13,469 nucleotides of DNA from Pseudomonadota bacterium. GTDB taxonomy: Bacteria; Pseudomonadota; Gammaproteobacteria; GCA-001735895. Position 1 is the first letter of the stretch. Every line of letters starts with the position of its first letter. Made by a program: the position numbers and the translations under genes. The stretch lies in NCBI GenBank assembly GCA_022545625.1, contig JACZQS010000018.1:1-13469 (forward strand), read 5' to 3'. The notes below the pieces were generated by a model. The model ran no database searches and was not told the origin of the DNA. It worked only from the letters and a program-made list of their open reading frames with translations. This document shows positions 7,023 to 13,469 of this stretch, in pieces.

Positions 7023-7880
7023 ATGAGTATTGCATTTTTAAATGGTTCTTACCTGCCGATTGAAGAGGCTAGAATTTCACCACTAGACCGTGGCTTTCTG
7101 TTCGGCGATGGCATCTACGAAGTCGTCCCCTCCTACGGCGGCAAAATGGTCGGTTTCGGTCCGCATATCTCCCGCATGAATGATGGCCTCAACGCGATCA
7201 AAATCCGGCTCGGTTGGAGTGAAAACCAATGGCGCGAAATGTGTGAAACCATTTGTGAAAAAAATGGTAATGGCAATCTAGGTATCTACATACATGTTAC
7301 TCGCGGTGCCGACAATAAACGCAATCATGCTTATCCAGAAGGCGTCGAACCGACCGTGTTTGCGTTTACTTTCGAAATTCCCGAGCCACCGGTACCCGAT
7401 CGTGATACCGCCAAACCTTTTACCTGTTCGACTGCTCATGACCTGCGCTGGGGTCGTTGCAATATCAAATCGATTTCGCTACTGGGTAACGTGATGCACT
7501 ACCAGCAGGCCCACGAAAAAGGCGATGGTGAAATTTTGCTTTATAACGACGCCGATGAATTGACCGAATGTGGTGCCTGTAATGCCTATATCGTCAAAAA
7601 TGGCGTGGTGGCAACACCACCGATCGACGATCAAATCCTGGCTGGTATTACTCGCCAAATTGCACTCAAAGCGCTGCGCACTGACGGCACTATTCCGGTC
7701 GAAGAACGGGTTATCACGATGGACGAAGTCTGGGACGCGGACGAGGTCTGGATTTCCAGCTCGAGCAAGGAAATTGCACCGGTAGTCAAACTGGATGGTA
7801 AACCTGTGGGCGATGGCAAGGTCGGGCCCGTCTGGGAAAAAGCCGCGAAGATTTATCAGGCCGTTAAATTCGACTTCTAA
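7023..7880 (+). CDS. dat: D-amino-acid transaminase (D-alanine aminotransferase family, PLP fold type IV)
   Basis: This class IV (BCAT-like) aminotransferase exchanges amino groups between D-amino acids and 2-oxo acids, classically D-alanine plus 2-oxoglutarate to pyruvate plus D-glutamate. The 285-residue length is typical. RGFLFGDGIYEV (23-34) is the family N-terminal signature; RWGRCNIKSISLLGNV (142-157) contains the PLP-binding lysine K149; ELTECGACNAY (179-189) has the glutamate (E182) contacting the PLP ring nitrogen; and GITRQ (208-212) grips the phosphate. The KRNHAYPE stretch (99-106) keeps an R-x-H pair (R100, H102), equivalent to the Arg98/His100 carboxylate trap of Bacillus D-amino-acid transaminase, favouring a D-amino-acid enzyme over branched-chain aminotransferase or aminodeoxychorismate lyase. 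It lies 78 bases after the D-glutamate-cyclase-like gene on the same strand, and meets the folate gene tail to tail 8 bases beyond its stop. Confidence 0.88.
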   Translation: MSIAFLNGSYLPIEEARISPLDRGFLFGDGIYEVVPSYGGKMVGFGPHISRMNDGLNAIKIRLGWSENQWREMCETICEKNGNGNLGIYIHVTRGADNKRNHAYPEGVEPTVFAFTFEIPEPPVPDRDTAKPFTCSTAHDLRWGRCNIKSISLLGNVMHYQQAHEKGDGEILLYNDADELTECGACNAYIVKNGVVATPPIDDQILAGITRQIALKALRTDGTIPVEERVITMDEVWDADEVWISSSSKEIAPVVKLDGKPVGDGKVGPVWEKAAKIYQAVKFDF

Positions 7881-7888
7881 AGCCGGGA

Positions 7889-8464
7889 TTAGCGATAGAC
7901 CGCCTGATCGGTTACCACCATATCCAGCTGCACATCCCAGGGTTCGGGTTCCAACTGGTCTACCTTTTGTAGTTCATGGGCGACTCCGATCAACACCGGT
8001 CGCAGTTGATCCGGGTTTTTACGAAATGCAAAGCTGCGGTCATAGAACCCGCCGCCCATACCGATACGATTGCATTGTGTATCGAACGCCACCAGTGGCA
8101 CCAGTACCAGATCGATTGCTTCAGGTCCAAGCATCGATTCATCGGGGACGTCGGGCTCGGGCAGTTTGTAGCGATTGATCCGCATTTTCTGTTGCTGAAA
8201 ATACGGCGAAAAGCGTAACGATTGAGTATCCAGATTAGGCAGGAAAATTTGCTTACCCTGTAACAGGGCTTGCTCGATTACGAGTTCGAGGCTGATTTCT
8301 CCGTTAACCGCAAAATAGGCGGCAATACGCCCGGCCTGCGCATACTCGGGCAATGAACCGATACGCGCGACAATTTTTTTCGCAGCCTGCTCAAGCGTTG
8401 CTGTATCCAGCCCGGCACGCAGTTCTCGATTTCGCTTTCTCAGTTCACTGATGGAGTGTTTCAT
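7889..8464 (-). CDS. ygfA: 5-formyltetrahydrofolate cyclo-ligase
   Basis: The enzyme (MTHFS) uses ATP to convert 5-formyl-THF, an inhibitory storage form of folate, into 5,10-methenyl-THF. The 191-residue product has the family features: an Arg-rich N-terminal helix (RKRNRELR, 9-16), FLPNL (74-78), LVPLVAFD (121-128), the ATP/folate loop GMGGGFYDR (135-143) and the terminal EPWDVQLDMVVTD (174-186). I start it at 8464 (MKHSISELRKRNRELR), because the open frame further upstream would overlap the LysR gene and has no family-like sequence. It lies 53 bases after the LysR stop on the same strand and may be cotranscribed with it. In many gammaproteobacteria this gene follows 6S RNA and zapA; here it does not. 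Confidence 0.93.
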   Translation of the reverse strand: MKHSISELRKRNRELRAGLDTATLEQAAKKIVARIGSLPEYAQAGRIAAYFAVNGEISLELVIEQALLQGKQIFLPNLDTQSLRFSPYFQQQKMRINRYKLPEPDVPDESMLGPEAIDLVLVPLVAFDTQCNRIGMGGGFYDRSFAFRKNPDQLRPVLIGVAHELQKVDQLEPEPWDVQLDMVVTDQAVYR

Positions 8465-8517
8465 CGGGCAAGGCAAATTGGCAAGCTTGCAAATCATACC
8501 CCGATCAGGCAAAAACT

Positions 8518-9414
8518 CTATACCGGTAATGGTTTTTCGGTGAGTGCGAGTAACCAGTCCTTGAATGCCAGCACCGAGGAGTTTTTTAGATGCGCTTCGG
8601 GGCACACGACATAGTAGGCGAATTCATTTACCAGGGTGATGTCAAATGGTTTAACCAGCTTGCCCGAATCGAGCAGGTCCTGCACAAACGTGGTCGACCC
8701 CAGGGCGACACCCTGGCCATCGACAGCGGCCTGTATCAGCACATTGGTATCGTCGATAATGGTGCCTTTATTGGCATTAATGCCTTCAATTTTTGCCAGT
8801 TTCAACCAGTCGGACCAGCATTCGTAGTTAGCATCGTGCAGTAAAGAGTAGTATCGCAGATTATCGATATTGCTCAGTGGTCGGTCATTAGACATGAACG
8901 CCGGGGTGCACACAGGATAGAAATCGAGACTCAAGATGGGATCAGCCACGACACCGGGCCAGTCGCCCTTGCCATAGGTAACTGCGATGTCGATCTCTTC
9001 GCGATCGAATTCTACCGCCGGATGGGCGTGATAGAGACGAAGGTCGATTTCAGGATGCTGCAACCAGAAATACTTGAGTCTCGGCGAAAGCCATTTGGCC
9101 GCGAACGACGGAGCCAGCCGTACGCTAATCATCTTGCTCGATGGATCCTGTCGCACTGCACCAATAGCATTTGACAGCTTGTCGAAAGCTTCGATGATAT
9201 CCGGTAACAACGCCCTGCCCTGTTCGGTTAAAACCAGCTTTCGTGGTGTGCGTACAAACAAGGTTACATCGAGATATCCTTCGATTAACTTGATCTGGTG
9301 ACTCACCGCAGCCTGGGTAACATTGAGCTCGTGTGCCGCACGGGTAAAACTTAACAGGCGGCCTGCAGCTTCGAAACTCTTCAAACTATTCAGCGGTGGT
9401 AAACGACGGGCCAT
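8518..9414 (-). CDS. LysR-type transcriptional regulator (GcvA-like)
   Basis: The 298-residue protein has an N-terminal winged helix-turn-helix (LNSLKSFEAAGRLLSFTRAA, 8-27, then VTQAAVSHQIKLIEGYL, 32-48) and a C-terminal periplasmic-binding-protein-like effector domain (~95-298). Residues such as PPLNSLKSFEAAGR, SFTRAAHELNVTQAAVSHQI and the DIAVTYGKGDWPG stretch in the effector domain place it near GcvA, the glycine-cleavage regulator, a group widely used for amino-acid and one-carbon catabolism. It is transcribed divergently from the MttB-family/flavoprotein pair across a 137-base gap, the usual arrangement for a LysR regulator and its target. The likely effector, perhaps glycine or a methylated amine, cannot be read from sequence. 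Shine-Dalgarno AAGG lies 8 bases before the ATG. Confidence 0.92.
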   Translation of the reverse strand: MARRLPPLNSLKSFEAAGRLLSFTRAAHELNVTQAAVSHQIKLIEGYLDVTLFVRTPRKLVLTEQGRALLPDIIEAFDKLSNAIGAVRQDPSSKMISVRLAPSFAAKWLSPRLKYFWLQHPEIDLRLYHAHPAVEFDREEIDIAVTYGKGDWPGVVADPILSLDFYPVCTPAFMSNDRPLSNIDNLRYYSLLHDANYECWSDWLKLAKIEGINANKGTIIDDTNVLIQAAVDGQGVALGSTTFVQDLLDSGKLVKPFDITLVNEFAYYVVCPEAHLKNSSVLAFKDWLLALTEKPLPV

Positions 9415-9430
9415 CTGCGATACCTTATAG

Positions 9431-9436
9431 ATTATA
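9431..9436 (-). promoter_or_regulatory. Possible -10 element of the LysR gene
   Basis: On the minus strand 9436-9431 reads TATAAT, a perfect -10 hexamer, but no good -35 lies 16-18 bases upstream (best is TTTTAA), and a start 6-7 bases on would leave a leader of only about 10 bases that barely includes the ribosome-binding site. Activator dependence or a different start is possible. Confidence 0.3.
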
Positions 9437-9438
9437 AA

Positions 9439-9459
9439 TTCTAATGCATACTATTAAAA
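9439..9459. promoter_or_regulatory. Candidate LysR operator: inverted repeat TTCTAAT-N7-ATTAAAA
   Basis: The arms 9439-9445 and 9453-9459 match at 6 of 7 positions when one is reverse-complemented, with a 7-base spacer. The site lies between the divergent LysR and MttB-family genes and contains CTAAT (9441-9445), the core reported in E. coli GcvA binding sites. A LysR dimer footprint is plausible; it may serve autoregulation, since it lies nearer the LysR start. By eye only. Confidence 0.4.
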
Positions 9460-9467
9460 ATAATCGT

Positions 9468-9496
9468 TTGAATCCATGTTTTTGTATCGACAAAAT
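9468..9496 (+). promoter_or_regulatory. Possible promoter of the MttB-family/flavoprotein operon
   Basis: TTGAAT (9468-9473, 4/6 to -35) and CAAAAT (9491-9496, 4/6 to -10, keeping the key A and T) are 17 bases apart. This would start transcription near 9503, about 49 bases before the ATG, with the 9439-9459 dyad just upstream of the -35 where a LysR activator usually binds. Confidence 0.35.
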
Positions 9497-9500
9497 GACA

Positions 9501-9524
9501 TATCGGCTAACCAACAATCCGATA
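9501..9524. promoter_or_regulatory. Inverted repeat TATCGG-N12-CCGATA upstream of the MttB-family gene
   Basis: Two exact 6-base arms (9501-9506 and 9519-9524) flank 12 bases. It falls at or just after the predicted transcription start and 27 bases before the ATG, so it could be an operator or a small 5' UTR hairpin. The arms are short enough for chance to matter. Confidence 0.3.
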
Positions 9525-9551
9525 ATAAATCCAACTCTGGAGCAATAGGAC

Positions 9552-11099
9552 ATGCGACGACGATCCGGTGGCAGACAAGCAAAAATTGCGCTGCGAAAAG
9601 CAGCCCTTGCCGATGACATGAAACCGGTCCATGCGGGGGAGACCGGCGGCCAGTACCGGCCACTCAAAGATGGCGATATTAAAGCGGTCGACAGTACCGT
9701 ATTCAAAATTCTCGAAGAGGTCGGGTTCGCGCAGGCGACGCCGCATTGTATCGATGTCTGCACCGCGGTGGGCGCCATCTATGGCAAGGACGAGCGGCTA
9801 AGGTTTCCACCGGCGGTGATCGAAGAAACGATGGATAAATGCTGTCGTAACCTGACCCTGCATGGGCAGGACCCAAAACATGACCTGCAACTTACCGGGC
9901 AAAAAGTGCATTTCTCCACCGCGGGTGCGGCGGTAATGATTGCCGATCCTGAAAATAACGAATACCGCGAATCCACGGCCCAGGATCTTTACGATATGGC
10001 AAGAATCGTCGATCAATGCGAACATATTCACATGTTCCAGCGAACCTGTGTGCTGCGTGATATCACTGATAACTATGCGATGGACATCAATACTACTTAT
10101 AACTCGGTTCTCGGTACCACAAAGCATATAGGCGCGAGCTGGACCGAAGTGCATCACCTCGAAGATAGTTTAAAAATGCTACATATTTTCGCCGGCGGCG
10201 AGGACAAATGGCGTGAACGGCCATTTGTCAGTATCTCCTGTTGCCATGTGGTACCGCCGATGAAATTTACCGAGGAAGCCCTCGGCTGCGTCAAAACCGC
10301 TGTCGAAGGCGGCATGCCGGTATTGCTGCTGTCTGCCGGCCAGTCCGGAGCGACGTCGCCCGCCTGCCTCGCGGGTGCGGTAGCACAGGCATGGGCCGAA
10401 TGCCTCGGTGGTCTTGCCTATGTCAACGCGATCAAGCCAGGCGCACCGGCGATACTCGGCACCTGGCCTTTTGTCTCCGATCTGCGTACCGGCGCAATGA
10501 GTGGTGGTTCACCCGAACAGGCACTATTGTCATCAGCCTGCGCACAAATGGGCAATTATTACGACCTGCCAACCGGTACCGCCTGCGGTATGTCCGATTC
10601 CAAGTTTCCCGATATTCAAGGGGGTGCCGAACGGGCTTATACCACCGCTTGCGCTGCCATCTCGGGGGCAAATATTATTTACGAAAGCGCCGGGATGTAC
10701 GCCAGCCTGCTCGCTGCCTGTCCGGAATCCTTGTTGATCGATAATGACATTCTCGGCGCTGTGATGCGTATTACCCGGGGCATTGAAGTCAACGAAGAAA
10801 CCCTGAGCTTCGAGGTCCTGAAAGATGTTTGCCTGGGTAACAAGGGCCACTATCTTGGCGCCGGGCAGACGCTCGAAGTGATGCAGACCGAATATATCTA
10901 CCCTGAATTTGGCGACCGTCTGAGTCCGAACGAATGGATCGAGCAAAACAAGCCGGTAATCCTCGAAAAAGCGATCGAAAAAAAGAATCAAATTTTGAGC
11001 AGCTATTACCCGACACATATCAGCGACGAGGTCGATCTCAAGGTACGCGAGCAATTTCCTATATTTTTACCACGCGAAGCCATCGGTCGGAAGGATTAA
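9552..11099 (+). CDS. MttB-family (trimethylamine methyltransferase-like) methyltransferase, non-pyrrolysine
   Basis: The 515-residue protein belongs to the MttB superfamily (PF06253). Its N-terminus (RRRSGGR-AKIALRKAAL, then GGQYRPL) is the usual proteobacterial form, followed by the TIM-barrel core, with FSTAGAAVMIAD (about 117-128) and TGTACGMSDSKFPDIQGG (341-358) as typical family blocks. Archaeal MttB carries an in-frame amber codon for pyrrolysine; here the frame is unbroken, so this is one of the non-Pyl homologues, some of which demethylate glycine betaine, proline betaine or carnitine. Characterised members pass the methyl group to a corrinoid protein; none is encoded in the window. 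A THF-dependent flavoprotein starts 52 bases downstream. Shine-Dalgarno GGAG at 9539-9542 supports the start. Substrate and methyl acceptor are unknown; a quaternary amine is the natural guess. Confidence 0.9.
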   Translation: MRRRSGGRQAKIALRKAALADDMKPVHAGETGGQYRPLKDGDIKAVDSTVFKILEEVGFAQATPHCIDVCTAVGAIYGKDERLRFPPAVIEETMDKCCRNLTLHGQDPKHDLQLTGQKVHFSTAGAAVMIADPENNEYRESTAQDLYDMARIVDQCEHIHMFQRTCVLRDITDNYAMDINTTYNSVLGTTKHIGASWTEVHHLEDSLKMLHIFAGGEDKWRERPFVSISCCHVVPPMKFTEEALGCVKTAVEGGMPVLLLSAGQSGATSPACLAGAVAQAWAECLGGLAYVNAIKPGAPAILGTWPFVSDLRTGAMSGGSPEQALLSSACAQMGNYYDLPTGTACGMSDSKFPDIQGGAERAYTTACAAISGANIIYESAGMYASLLAACPESLLIDNDILGAVMRITRGIEVNEETLSFEVLKDVCLGNKGHYLGAGQTLEVMQTEYIYPEFGDRLSPNEWIEQNKPVILEKAIEKKNQILSSYYPTHISDEVDLKVREQFPIFLPREAIGRKD

Positions 11100-11140
11100 T
11101 CCGTTGCCGTTCGATAATCCAGCATCAAACCATAACGGAT
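11099..11140 (+). other. Intercistronic inverted repeat (7-base arms)
   Basis: ATCCGTT (11099-11105) is perfectly complementary to AACGGAT (11134-11140), separated by 28 bases. It begins in the stop codon of the MttB-family gene and ends 11 bases before the flavoprotein start, covering the only weak Shine-Dalgarno-like GGAT. It might tune translation of the second gene; the long loop makes this uncertain. Confidence 0.25.
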
Positions 11141-11151
11141 AAGCCAGTCAG

Positions 11152-13469
11152 ATGAAAAGTCACGCAAGAGTTGTCGTTATCGGTGGTGGGTCACTCGGGG
11201 TAAATCTGCTCTACCATCTCGCCAGCGAGGGCTGGAGCGATATTGCATTGGTAGAAAAGGGTGAGCTGACCAGCGGCTCAACCTGGCATGCCGCCGGTTT
11301 ATGCGGCAACTTTATCGGCAACATGACCGTGTCCCAGATACACAATTATACGATCAGGCTATACAACGAGATCCTGCCAGAGGAAACCGGCCAGGCCTCA
11401 TCGTTTCACCAGACAGGAAGTATCCGGGTCGGTTACAGCAAGGTCGAAGAGGAGTGGTTTCGAAACCTGGAGAGCCGCGCCAAGAATGTCGGCTTCGAAT
11501 TCAATCTGATCACCAGGGAGGAAGCAGCTGGGCTCAATCCATTGATGAATTTTGACAAGGCCCGCGTTATTGTCAGCACGCCCGGCGATGGCCACGTCGA
11601 CCCCACCTCGGTGGTCATGCCGTTATCCAAACTGGCGCGCGGAAAAGGTGCTGAAATCAACCGCTTTACGCGGGTCACCGAAATCAATGCCCTGCCCTCC
11701 GGCGAGTGGCAGGTGGTGACCGACAAGGGAACGATTATCGCCGAGCACGTGGTGAATGCAGCCGGTTGTTTTGCCCGCGAGATTGGCAAGATGGTGGGTG
11801 CCGAGTTACCCCTGACTAATCTCGAGCACCAGTACCTGGTCACCGAGACTCACCCGGATATCGAAGCACTGGGCCGGGAGTTACCGGTCTGCCGTGACTC
11901 CTATAGCTCGGCGTATATCCGTCAGGAGGGACTGGGTTTCCTGGTCGGACCCTATGAAATGTGGGGCTCCAAGCCCTGGGCCCTGGACGGCATGGACTGG
12001 GGATTCGATCGTGAACTGTTTGAACCCGATGTCGACCGCCTGATGCCATTTCTGCAAAGATGCTTTGAACTGACGCCAAAACTGGAAGAGGTCGGCATCA
12101 AGACGATTGTCAATGGCCCGATCACCCATACCCCCGACGATAATATTCTCGCAGGACCGCAGGCCGGGTTGCGTAATTTCTGGAACCTGTGCGGTGCGAG
12201 TATCGGGATCGCCCAGGGTGGTATCGGTAAATACCTGGCGCAGTGGATGATGCACGGCCAGACCGAAATCAACATGGCGCCGCTTGACTGCCGACGATTT
12301 GGCGACTGGGCGGACAAAAAATACTGTACCATCAAGGCGATCGAATCCTACGAGGCGATGTATGCTGTCGGCGCACCGAATGATAATCGCCCCCATGGTC
12401 GGCCGATGCGCACCAGCCCACTCTATGCGCGCCTGCTGGAAAAAGGAAGCGTTCATGGTGCAGTGCAAGGCTACGAAAAGGCACTCTGGTTTACTACCGA
12501 TGCAATAAGGCGCGAAAGCCTGACCTGGGCGCACAGCGAAGCGCATGAAGTGGTCGGTGAAGAGTGCCGCGCGGTGCGCGACGCTGCCGGCATTATCGAC
12601 CTGTCCGGATCGGCCAAATACGAAATCACCGGCAAAGACGCTTTCGCATTTCTCGATCATCTGTCCTGCAACAGGTTACCGCAGAAAGACGGTCGCATCG
12701 GGCTTAGCCTGTTTCATGCGCCTGGTGGTGGCATCATGTGTGAAATATCGATCACTCGCCTGGCCGGGGACCACTTTTACCTGATATCGGCGATAGGTTC
12801 CGAACACAAGGATTTGCACTGGATGCAAGCGCATGTCGACGATTTCGATGTAAGCGTTACCAATGTCACCGACGATACCGGCGCACTACTGTTGACCGGG
12901 CCGAAATCTCGCGAGATCCTGCAACAAATGACCGAACAGGACCTGTCCAACGCCGAATTCCCATGGTTGTGCGCCAGAAACATTCAGCTCGACAGTGCGA
13001 CGATTCGTGTGATCCGGGTTTCCTACGCGGGCGAGCTTGGATACGAACTGCATATGCCGTCTTACCAGTTGCTATCCATCTACGATTCGATTTGCCGTAT
13101 CGGCGAAGAATACGGTTTGCGTAATTTTGGCGGCTACGCCTTTAATTCGATGCGTATGGAAAAAATGTATCGTGCCTACGGCAACGAATTTACCGAGGAA
13201 ATCAGTGGTATCGAGGCCGGTATGGAACGATTCATCGATACCAGCCGGGATTTTATCGGTTGTCAGGATATCAAGAAACGCCAGGCCGAGGGTGGCGCTA
13301 TTCAACTGGCTTACCTGTTGTTCGACGACGATATCGCCTGCGAATGTTATGGCAATGAAGCGGTTTACCACAATGGCGAATTGATCGGGCTTACCACCAG
13401 CGGTGCATACGGCCACCGCATCGGCAAGAGCCTGGCGTTCGCGTATTTGAAACCGGCGATGGTGGCCCC
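11152..13469 (+). CDS. FAD-dependent oxidoreductase, dimethylglycine/sarcosine dehydrogenase type with GcvT domain (3' end cut)
   Basis: The gene stays open to the window end: 772 codons of an expected ~800-815, so only the last few dozen residues are missing. Such enzymes oxidatively remove an N-methyl group and load it onto tetrahydrofolate as 5,10-methylene-THF. Domains in order: Rossmann FAD domain (DAO, ~5-365) with VVVIGGGSLG (7-16); H46 in STWHAAGL, matching the histidine that carries covalent FAD in rat dimethylglycine dehydrogenase; an FAO_M linker (~366-422); and a GcvT folate-binding module (from ~455), with SYAGELGYELHMP (624-636), RMEKMYRAYGNE, and near the cut SGAYGHRIGKSLAFAY of the GcvT C-terminal barrel. 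The start at 11152 puts the FAD motif at the normal distance; its Shine-Dalgarno is weak. Pairing with the MttB-family gene suggests successive demethylation of a methylated amine. Dimethylglycine, sarcosine or a related N-methyl compound cannot be told apart. Confidence 0.92.
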   Translation, partial: MKSHARVVVIGGGSLGVNLLYHLASEGWSDIALVEKGELTSGSTWHAAGLCGNFIGNMTVSQIHNYTIRLYNEILPEETGQASSFHQTGSIRVGYSKVEEEWFRNLESRAKNVGFEFNLITREEAAGLNPLMNFDKARVIVSTPGDGHVDPTSVVMPLSKLARGKGAEINRFTRVTEINALPSGEWQVVTDKGTIIAEHVVNAAGCFAREIGKMVGAELPLTNLEHQYLVTETHPDIEALGRELPVCRDSYSSAYIRQEGLGFLVGPYEMWGSKPWALDGMDWGFDRELFEPDVDRLMPFLQRCFELTPKLEEVGIKTIVNGPITHTPDDNILAGPQAGLRNFWNLCGASIGIAQGGIGKYLAQWMMHGQTEINMAPLDCRRFGDWADKKYCTIKAIESYEAMYAVGAPNDNRPHGRPMRTSPLYARLLEKGSVHGAVQGYEKALWFTTDAIRRESLTWAHSEAHEVVGEECRAVRDAAGIIDLSGSAKYEITGKDAFAFLDHLSCNRLPQKDGRIGLSLFHAPGGGIMCEISITRLAGDHFYLISAIGSEHKDLHWMQAHVDDFDVSVTNVTDDTGALLLTGPKSREILQQMTEQDLSNAEFPWLCARNIQLDSATIRVIRVSYAGELGYELHMPSYQLLSIYDSICRIGEEYGLRNFGGYAFNSMRMEKMYRAYGNEFTEEISGIEAGMERFIDTSRDFIGCQDIKKRQAEGGAIQLAYLLFDDDIACECYGNEAVYHNGELIGLTTSGAYGHRIGKSLAFAYLKPAMVA

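Noticed and set aside
8465..8517. A 6S RNA (ssrS) upstream of the folate cyclo-ligase, as in many gammaproteobacteria
   Set aside because: The gap is only 53 bases, far too short for 6S RNA, and the preceding gene is LysR rather than zapA.
8465..8605. In-frame upstream extension of the folate cyclo-ligase to 8605 on the minus strand
   Set aside because: It runs into the LysR coding region and adds 47 residues without family similarity; 8464 gives the normal length and N-terminus.
9552..11099. A pyrrolysine (amber) codon in the MttB-family gene
   Set aside because: The frame is continuous from ATG to TAA with no internal TAG, so this is a non-Pyl homologue.

Overview
The window carries twelve protein-coding genes, two of them cut by the window edges, plus one FMN riboswitch. 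The coding content (short gaps, ATGA/GTGA stop-start overlaps, about 50-55% G+C by eye) fits a free-living, probably aerobic and heterotrophic proteobacterium, most likely a marine or sediment gammaproteobacterium. That placement is inference from gene content only; there is no rRNA or other taxonomic marker. I see no mobile elements, CRISPR arrays or tRNAs.

Layout. (1) 1-1917: the C-terminal end of a FadN-type 3-hydroxyacyl-CoA dehydrogenase/enoyl-CoA hydratase, followed by an acyl-CoA ligase, forming a fatty-acid activation and beta-oxidation pair. (2) 1981-2823: a near-consensus sigma70 promoter, a complete FMN riboswitch and a lone type-II lumazine synthase (ribH), i.e. a self-contained flavin-feedback unit. 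(3) 2858-6944: a promoter and a tight five-gene operon of DUF1445 (YcsI/D-glutamate cyclase N-domain), pxpA, pxpB, pxpC (the three 5-oxoprolinase subunits) and DUF4392 (D-glutamate cyclase C-domain). (4) 7023-7880: a D-amino-acid transaminase (class IV). (5) 7889-9414, minus strand: a GcvA-like LysR regulator followed by 5-formyltetrahydrofolate cyclo-ligase. (6) 9552-13469, divergent from the LysR gene: a non-pyrrolysine MttB-family methyltransferase and a dimethylglycine/sarcosine-dehydrogenase-type flavoprotein with a folate-binding GcvT module, cut by the window end.

The most interesting system is region 3-4. The two halves of the animal D-glutamate cyclase (DGLUCY: DUF1445 + DUF4392) occur here as separate genes bracketing the 5-oxoprolinase subunits, with a D-amino-acid transaminase next door. 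Read as a pathway, amino groups from D-amino acids would be collected on 2-oxoglutarate as D-glutamate, cyclised to 5-oxoproline, and opened by PxpABC with ATP to glutamate. The stereochemical step (5-oxo-D- versus 5-oxo-L-proline) is unresolved, which makes it worth testing.

Region 6 looks like a methylated-amine (betaine-type) demethylation module passing one-carbon units to tetrahydrofolate. The adjacent folate cyclo-ligase, and the flavin-regulated ribH about 8 kb upstream, supply or maintain the cofactors such enzymes use. The functional link between these units is inference from proximity.
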